The notes beneath the pieces were generated by a model that did no database searches, was not told the origin of the DNA, and worked only from the letters and a program-made list of their open reading frames with translations. DNA of 64,000 nt from Mauremys mutica (taxonomy: Eukaryota; Chordata; Testudines; Geoemydidae): NCBI RefSeq assembly GCF_020497125.1, contig NC_059075.1, positions 33,702,003-33,766,002 on the forward strand, given 5' to 3'. Shown one piece after another: positions 59,530 through 64,000 of this stretch. Numbering within the stretch: the first letter of the stretch is position 1; each line of letters begins with the position of its first letter. A program made the translations under genes and the position numbers.

Positions 59530-59890
59530 ACAGACAGCGTGGTGAGGTAATTTCTTTTATTGGACCAACTTTGGTTGGTTAGAGAGAGACAAGCTTTCTA
59601 GATTACACAGAGCTCTTCTTCAGGTCTGGGAAAGGTACTCAGAGTGTCACAGCTAAATACAAGGTGGCACAGATTGTTTAGCATAGAGAATGGTCCCTTC
59701 AAAGGAATGTTCCTTTGAAATATGTTAATTACTTATGCTAAACAATATGTGCCACCTTCAGTTTAGCTGTGACACTCTGAGTCTGTTTTCCAGACCTGGG
59801 GAAGAGCCTGTGTAAGCTTGAAAGTTTGTCTCTCTCACCAATAGAAGCTGGCCCAATAGAAGATATTACCTCACCCACCTTGTCTCTCTA
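59530..59890. repeat. Long palindromic repeat upstream of SPATA7 exon 2
   Basis: The left arm (gtgaggtaatttcttttatt then ttcaggtctgggaaaggtac) is mirrored on the right (tttccagacctggggaagag then atagaagatattacctcacc). Arms are about 155-185 bp around a short centre (ccttcaaaggaatgttcctt). It lies about 240 bases 5' of exon 2 on the transcript. A common turtle repeat of unnamed class; half of it recurs at 63683. Confidence 0.85.
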
Positions 59891-59944
59891 ATATCGTGGG
59901 ACTGACACAGCTACAACAACACTGCATACAAAGTATGACTGTGA

Positions 59945-60065
59945 TGTTTTCATAGATTCATAGAGTTTAAAGCCAGAATGAATCATTAGATCACCTAGTC
60001 TGATCTCCTGTATATCACAGTCCATTAAATTTCACTCAGTTATCCCGTACAGGGCCCAATAAAAA
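59945..60065 (-). mobile_element. CR1 LINE 3' end, antisense
   Basis: catagattcatagagtttaa followed by ctagtctgatctcctgtata is the reverse complement of the CR1 3' terminus, including the octamer-like tail. 5' truncated. Confidence 0.82.
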
Positions 60066-62003
60066 CTTGTGTTTGGCTAAAATATAACTTCTTTTAATGT
60101 TTTATTGTAAGGATTTTAAATCCATTACATCAAATGACTGATGTACGTATAATCTTTTCTGATGATAGATGCTGATGTAATTTACCTTCATGCCCATAAT
60201 TTACACGGCTAAATTCTGAACACTTTAAGGAAACAATCTGTGCTTTCTCCTCCAATAAGAAACCATCTTAGCAACAAAAGGAGTTTGTTTCGAAGTATGC
60301 TGTATAAAGATAACCTGATATTGCACTGCCTGAGGTCATTTAAAAAAATAATCATTCAACTTCCCAACAGTTTGATGGACTAGCAGAGATTCCATTTAAT
60401 ATCTTTAGATCTAAAACATTCACAGAGCAGCTATTCTATGACAAATGTTAATGCAACAACTCACCCTAGTACCAGTCATTTGGCATAATAGGAGAATAAG
60501 CATCATAGAATCAACATATTCTGCTCAGAAAATAAATGTCTTAATATTAAATGCAGCAGCTGTTGTTCACTGGTCAATATTTTATCCTGTTGACAGTATG
60601 ATTTTCAAAAGTGCTCAGCAGACTGAGTGCAACTGAAAATCCCAGCTATTGTATCTTATGTAAATTAGGATCTTAAAAATCACCACCTGATTTCAGAGAA
60701 ACTCCACATTTCTGAAGCAATTTTTAAAAGGAAATATTGATTATTATGAGCAATAACATGCTCTGAGCCTTCACTCTATGTGGCTAACCTCAAGAATTTA
60801 AAATATAAAACAAAGAAAAAGAAAAAATCCACAAGACTCTTCTAAAACAAGATTTCTTTCTTGAAGTTAAAGTACCATACCTACTCCACTTACTATTGAC
60901 TATAATAATTTGCAGCCAATTTCAAGGAACATATGATCATTGTCAAGGGCTGAACTAGCCCATTCTCTCTCACCTGTAGATGTTAAGAGAGCCTGAAATG
61001 ATCTTGTGACTGATTGCCTTACAACTGATACACCACTGTGTGCAAGTAAAAACACATGACAAGGTGCATGGTCATAAGCAGATGTAAACACACCTCAGGT
61101 GCTCTGTGAGGTAAGAGGCTGAAAGTAACCAATAAGTGTGGTTATCTAATACACTGGACTTGGACTCTTCAGTCTCCGGTACAACTACACTCCATGAAAT
61201 ACACTATGCTTTTTACTATATTAATTTTTAAAAAATTAAGATATTTGAAAAATTGTGGAGAAAAGAAAGATGTCTTTATTTTGAGATACATAGTATTTTT
61301 TTAAATTAAATTTAAAAAATATGGGTTTTTTTAAATCCCCTAATTCAAGGTCCTTCACATTAGAAGTAGGGATGTAACTTTTACTATTCAGGTCAACACC
61401 AAAAACTAGCCATCCTTTTCTTCATCTGCATCTTTTTTCCCATTCTTCATTACTGCTTCTATCCCTTCTTGTTTCCTGGTTGCTTCTCTTTAACTCCCCT
61501 CCTATTCTCTGATTGCGTACCCTTCCTTCCCAGTCCAAATCCCTCACTGCTTCCCTTCCCATCACCTCTGCTCCATGTACAAACAGAGAAACAAAGTGAA
61601 ACTGATAAAATAGAGCAGCTCTCTGGTTATGGCCCCAATCCTGAAAAAACTTACATATCTCCTTAACTTTAACCAGATGAGTAATCTAATTACATGCTTA
61701 AAGTTAAGCACTTGGGAGCATGTTTACAGAATTGAGGGCTATATTTGTTGCTTCTGGCACATGGAATATAACAGTAAAGAAGGTATGGGGAACAAGATAA
61801 AATTGGTTTGCATTTGATGATTTCTAAAAACTAGCTATAAACTATAGGACCCTTTTGGCTTTTATAGGCTGTAGTATTTTAAAGCACTGTTAATAAAAAT
61901 CAAAATAGATGGGGAAATCTTAAGACATTCTTCTTTTGGATGGGTGTAATGATTTCAATGAGAGCAAAGTAGTAAATTTCTTTCTGTGTAGTTACATTAA
62001 ATA

Positions 62004-62172
62004 CACCTCTACCCTGATATAACACAACCAGATATAACACAAATTCGGCTATAACGCGGTAAAGCAGCGCTCCGGGGGGGGGGAGGGGGGAGGCTGCATA
62101 TAACGTGGTTTCACCTATAACGCGGTAGGATTTTTTGGCTCCCGAGGACAGCGTTATATTGGGGTAGAGGTG
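62004..62172. mobile_element. Tc1/mariner-like MITE flanked by TA
   Basis: 169 bp. Left terminus CACCTCTACCCTGATATAAC; right, inverted, CACCTCTACCCCAATATAAC. TA dinucleotides flank both sides (62002-62003, 62173-62174), the Tc1/mariner target. The interior has ataacgcggta words and a run of nine G. No transposase. Confidence 0.85.
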
Positions 62173-62639
62173 TACTATAGATCCTGAATAGATAGTCAAA
62201 GCCACTGTCACATGGAATCTTCTTTTATAATATAACAGCATTTCCAAACCTGGGATGTCTTAACGCTCAGTGAATGTACAGTTCCATTATACAAGCTCTT
62301 TAATGGGCTTTTTACTGTATTCCAAATGTAGGCATATTACATTTTACAGAAACAAAGCACAAATGCTATAGAAATCTTCTGACTATTCACCAGAAGCTCT
62401 GAATAGAAAAGGGAAGGAGCTATCAAGTCCATTAGCTTAAAGCATCTATCTATTTTTTGGATGTACTGCAAAAGCTATTACTCTTGAAAAGGACAGGATA
62501 TATCTGTTGCTAATTTCCACATGCAACTAAATAATTTGAGAGGCACATTGTGATCTGGGTTACTACATATTCACATCCTGAATGTCTATTATACACACAG
62601 ATTATTTGACCCTACAAGAAATAAAATGGGCCACATCCA

Positions 62640-63020
62640 GGCTGTTGCCAGATCCTATCTGTTCTTCATTTAAAATATCTTGAAAATCTGTCCTTTCTCC
62701 TGCACTTAGATCACTATCTCTTGGCCCTACCTTAGTCAATTATCTACTTGACTACTGCAACTCCTTCTCCCTGGCTTCCCTGCCTCTCCTCCAGTACATA
62801 TCAAATGCCACTAGTAAAGTCATCTCTCTTGATCAGTGATCAAATCAGCTTAACCCCTTAAATGAATTCCTCCGTTGACTTCCTCTCACCTTTCATACCA
62901 GGTTCAAATTTCTCAGCCTCACCAGCGAGGCTCTTTACATTTACATTCCTGCTTTCATCTCTGCTCTTGTATATTTCTAAACATTGCCCCTCTGACTTCA
63001 CTGAAGCCTCCTGACTAGTT
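62640..63020 (+). mobile_element. L2-like LINE reverse-transcriptase fragment
   Basis: The plus strand reads LDYCNSFSLASLPLLQYI around 62749-62802, resembling the LDYCNALLAGLP motif of L2/CR1-class reverse transcriptases, then ttccaccttt-like C-terminal words. Heavily decayed. Confidence 0.6.
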
Positions 63021-63682
63021 ATCACCTTTGGTTGTGTATACACTAGAATTTATTCATTTACATTATAGCCATCTGTAAAAGCAGCACATTATATCACCAG
63101 CAGATGGCACACTGTTCAACTGTAACAAGTGAAATATTTGGTGTTACTGTACCAACCTTTTACTATTAATACATGTAATTTGTAAAAAACAAAACAATGA
63201 TCTAAATCATCCGTTTACCACAGGAAAACCCAAAAGACAGAGCCAAGAGGGAGATATCTTGCAGAGTTTCCTCTGAATCTTTCTCCTCAGGAGGAGCAGG
63301 GTCTGCCCCCAAACTACACAGACCTCAGGAAATTAGCTGAAGACACAAAGCCATCTAATAACAGGCCCTATCATTCCCCCATAGACTCAGGAAGACAACA
63401 TTATGTCAGTTTACACTCAGTTCATATTTCAAGGTTATCTTCACAACGATAGACTAGAAATTAAAATGTAAGGCTTATATTTGGGAGCACAGGGGGCAGA
63501 TTCTTCAGGAAATTACATGGCTATAGAATATACATAAGCTTGACAATAGAGATGTTTTCTAGGGGATTTGGATAGTCGGGGGGGAGGGGTAAGGATGACT
63601 TGTTCTGGGAAGATGGAAAGGGGGAATAAAGGTAATAAGACTTGTACCTATCACTTCAAACAATATAAATGCATTCTGTCTA

Positions 63683-63875
63683 CTGTAAGAGAGATATAGT
63701 GGGTGAGGTAATATCTTTTATTGGAAGGACCAACTTCTATTGGTGAAAGAGATGAGCTTTTGAGCCATATAGAACTCTTCTTCAGGTCTGGGAAAGGTAC
63801 TCCAAGCTTCATAGCTAAGTGCAAGGTGAAACAGATTGTTAAGTATAAAAGTAGTCAGCACATACTCTAAGGCAA
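63683..63875 (+). repeat. Second copy of the long palindromic repeat (left half)
   Basis: gtgggtgaggtaatatcttt, then cttcttcaggtctgggaaag and ggtgaaacagattgttaagt match the left arm at 59530. Confidence 0.8.
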
Positions 63876-64000
63876 TGTTTCCCAAACTTGGGATGCCGCT
63901 TGTATAGGGAAAGCCCCTGGTGGGCCGGGCTGGTTTGTTTACCTGCCCCGTCTGCAGGTCCGGCCGATCGCGGCTCCCACTGGCCGTGGTTCGCTGCTCC
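63876..64000. mobile_element. hAT-like element cut by the window edge
   Basis: aatgtttcccaaacttggga starts a CAGTGGTTCCCAAACT-type terminus. The rest is GC-rich (gtccggccgatcgcggctcc) as in common turtle hAT elements. It is not a promoter CpG island. Confidence 0.6.

Larger units (their letters stand above)
59292..64000 (-). other. SPATA7 intron 1 (partial) or upstream DNA
   Basis: No exon with SPATA7 N-terminal coding capacity and a phase-1 donor was found here, and there is no CpG-rich promoter-like region apart from repeat-derived GC at the right edge. It contains palindromic repeats, a CR1 tail, a mariner-like MITE and an L2-like fragment. Confidence 0.6.

Noticed and set aside
63900..64000. 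GC-rich right edge as a possible SPATA7 CpG-island promoter
   Set aside because: The sequence matches the interior of a common turtle hAT-type repeat and begins at a transposon terminus, so it is not a promoter.
1..64000. CRISPR array, operon, phage or defence system
   Set aside because: No direct-repeat/spacer array and no clustered compact genes; intron and repeat structure is that of a vertebrate.

Overview
This is nuclear DNA of a vertebrate, almost certainly a turtle and probably a cryptodire. It holds CR1 LINE fragments in both orientations, a tRNA-derived SINE whose tail is CR1-like (the arrangement known as the tortoise Pol III SINE), a DIRS-type tyrosine-recombinase retrotransposon, many hAT-like non-autonomous DNA transposons, and one gene with small exons and kilobase introns. 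I saw no bacterial, phage, CRISPR, rRNA or intact tRNA features. Species assignment is inference from repeat families I recognise; no database was searched.

One protein-coding gene can be supported: SPATA7 on the minus strand, covering most of the window (7430 to at least 59291). I found eleven coding exons. All have GT donors and AG acceptors, all phases join, and together they encode about 545 residues that follow the order of vertebrate SPATA7. Transcription runs from high to low coordinates. The first coding exon (start codon and a few residues) was not found and probably lies beyond 64000. The protein works at the photoreceptor connecting cilium with RPGRIP1. A poly(A) signal lies about 55 bases past the stop.

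Layout: 1-7345 is intergenic (CR1 pieces, a tRNA-like palindromic composite, one nested hAT). 7350-9919 is the 3' end of SPATA7 (exons 12, 11, 10). 9920-24073 has exons 9, 8 and 7, a CR1 split by a hAT with a perfect 8-bp target duplication, and the DIRS element. 24074-41010 has exons 6 and 5 and two large hAT-like elements, one carrying a C-rich degenerate minisatellite. 41011-59291 has exons 4, 3 and 2, a fold-back CR1, the SINE and several small transposons. 59292-64000 is 5' intron or upstream DNA with long palindromic repeats, a TA-flanked mariner-like MITE and an L2-like fragment.

The structure beyond the gene is nearly all transposon history: nested insertions, target-site duplications and fold-back palindromes. 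I found no evidence of a new multi-gene system. The points most worth checking are the tRNA-like palindrome at 2521-2811, the DIRS terminal architecture, the 107-base intronic hairpin at 25723-25829, and the paired palindromic elements beside SPATA7 exon 4.
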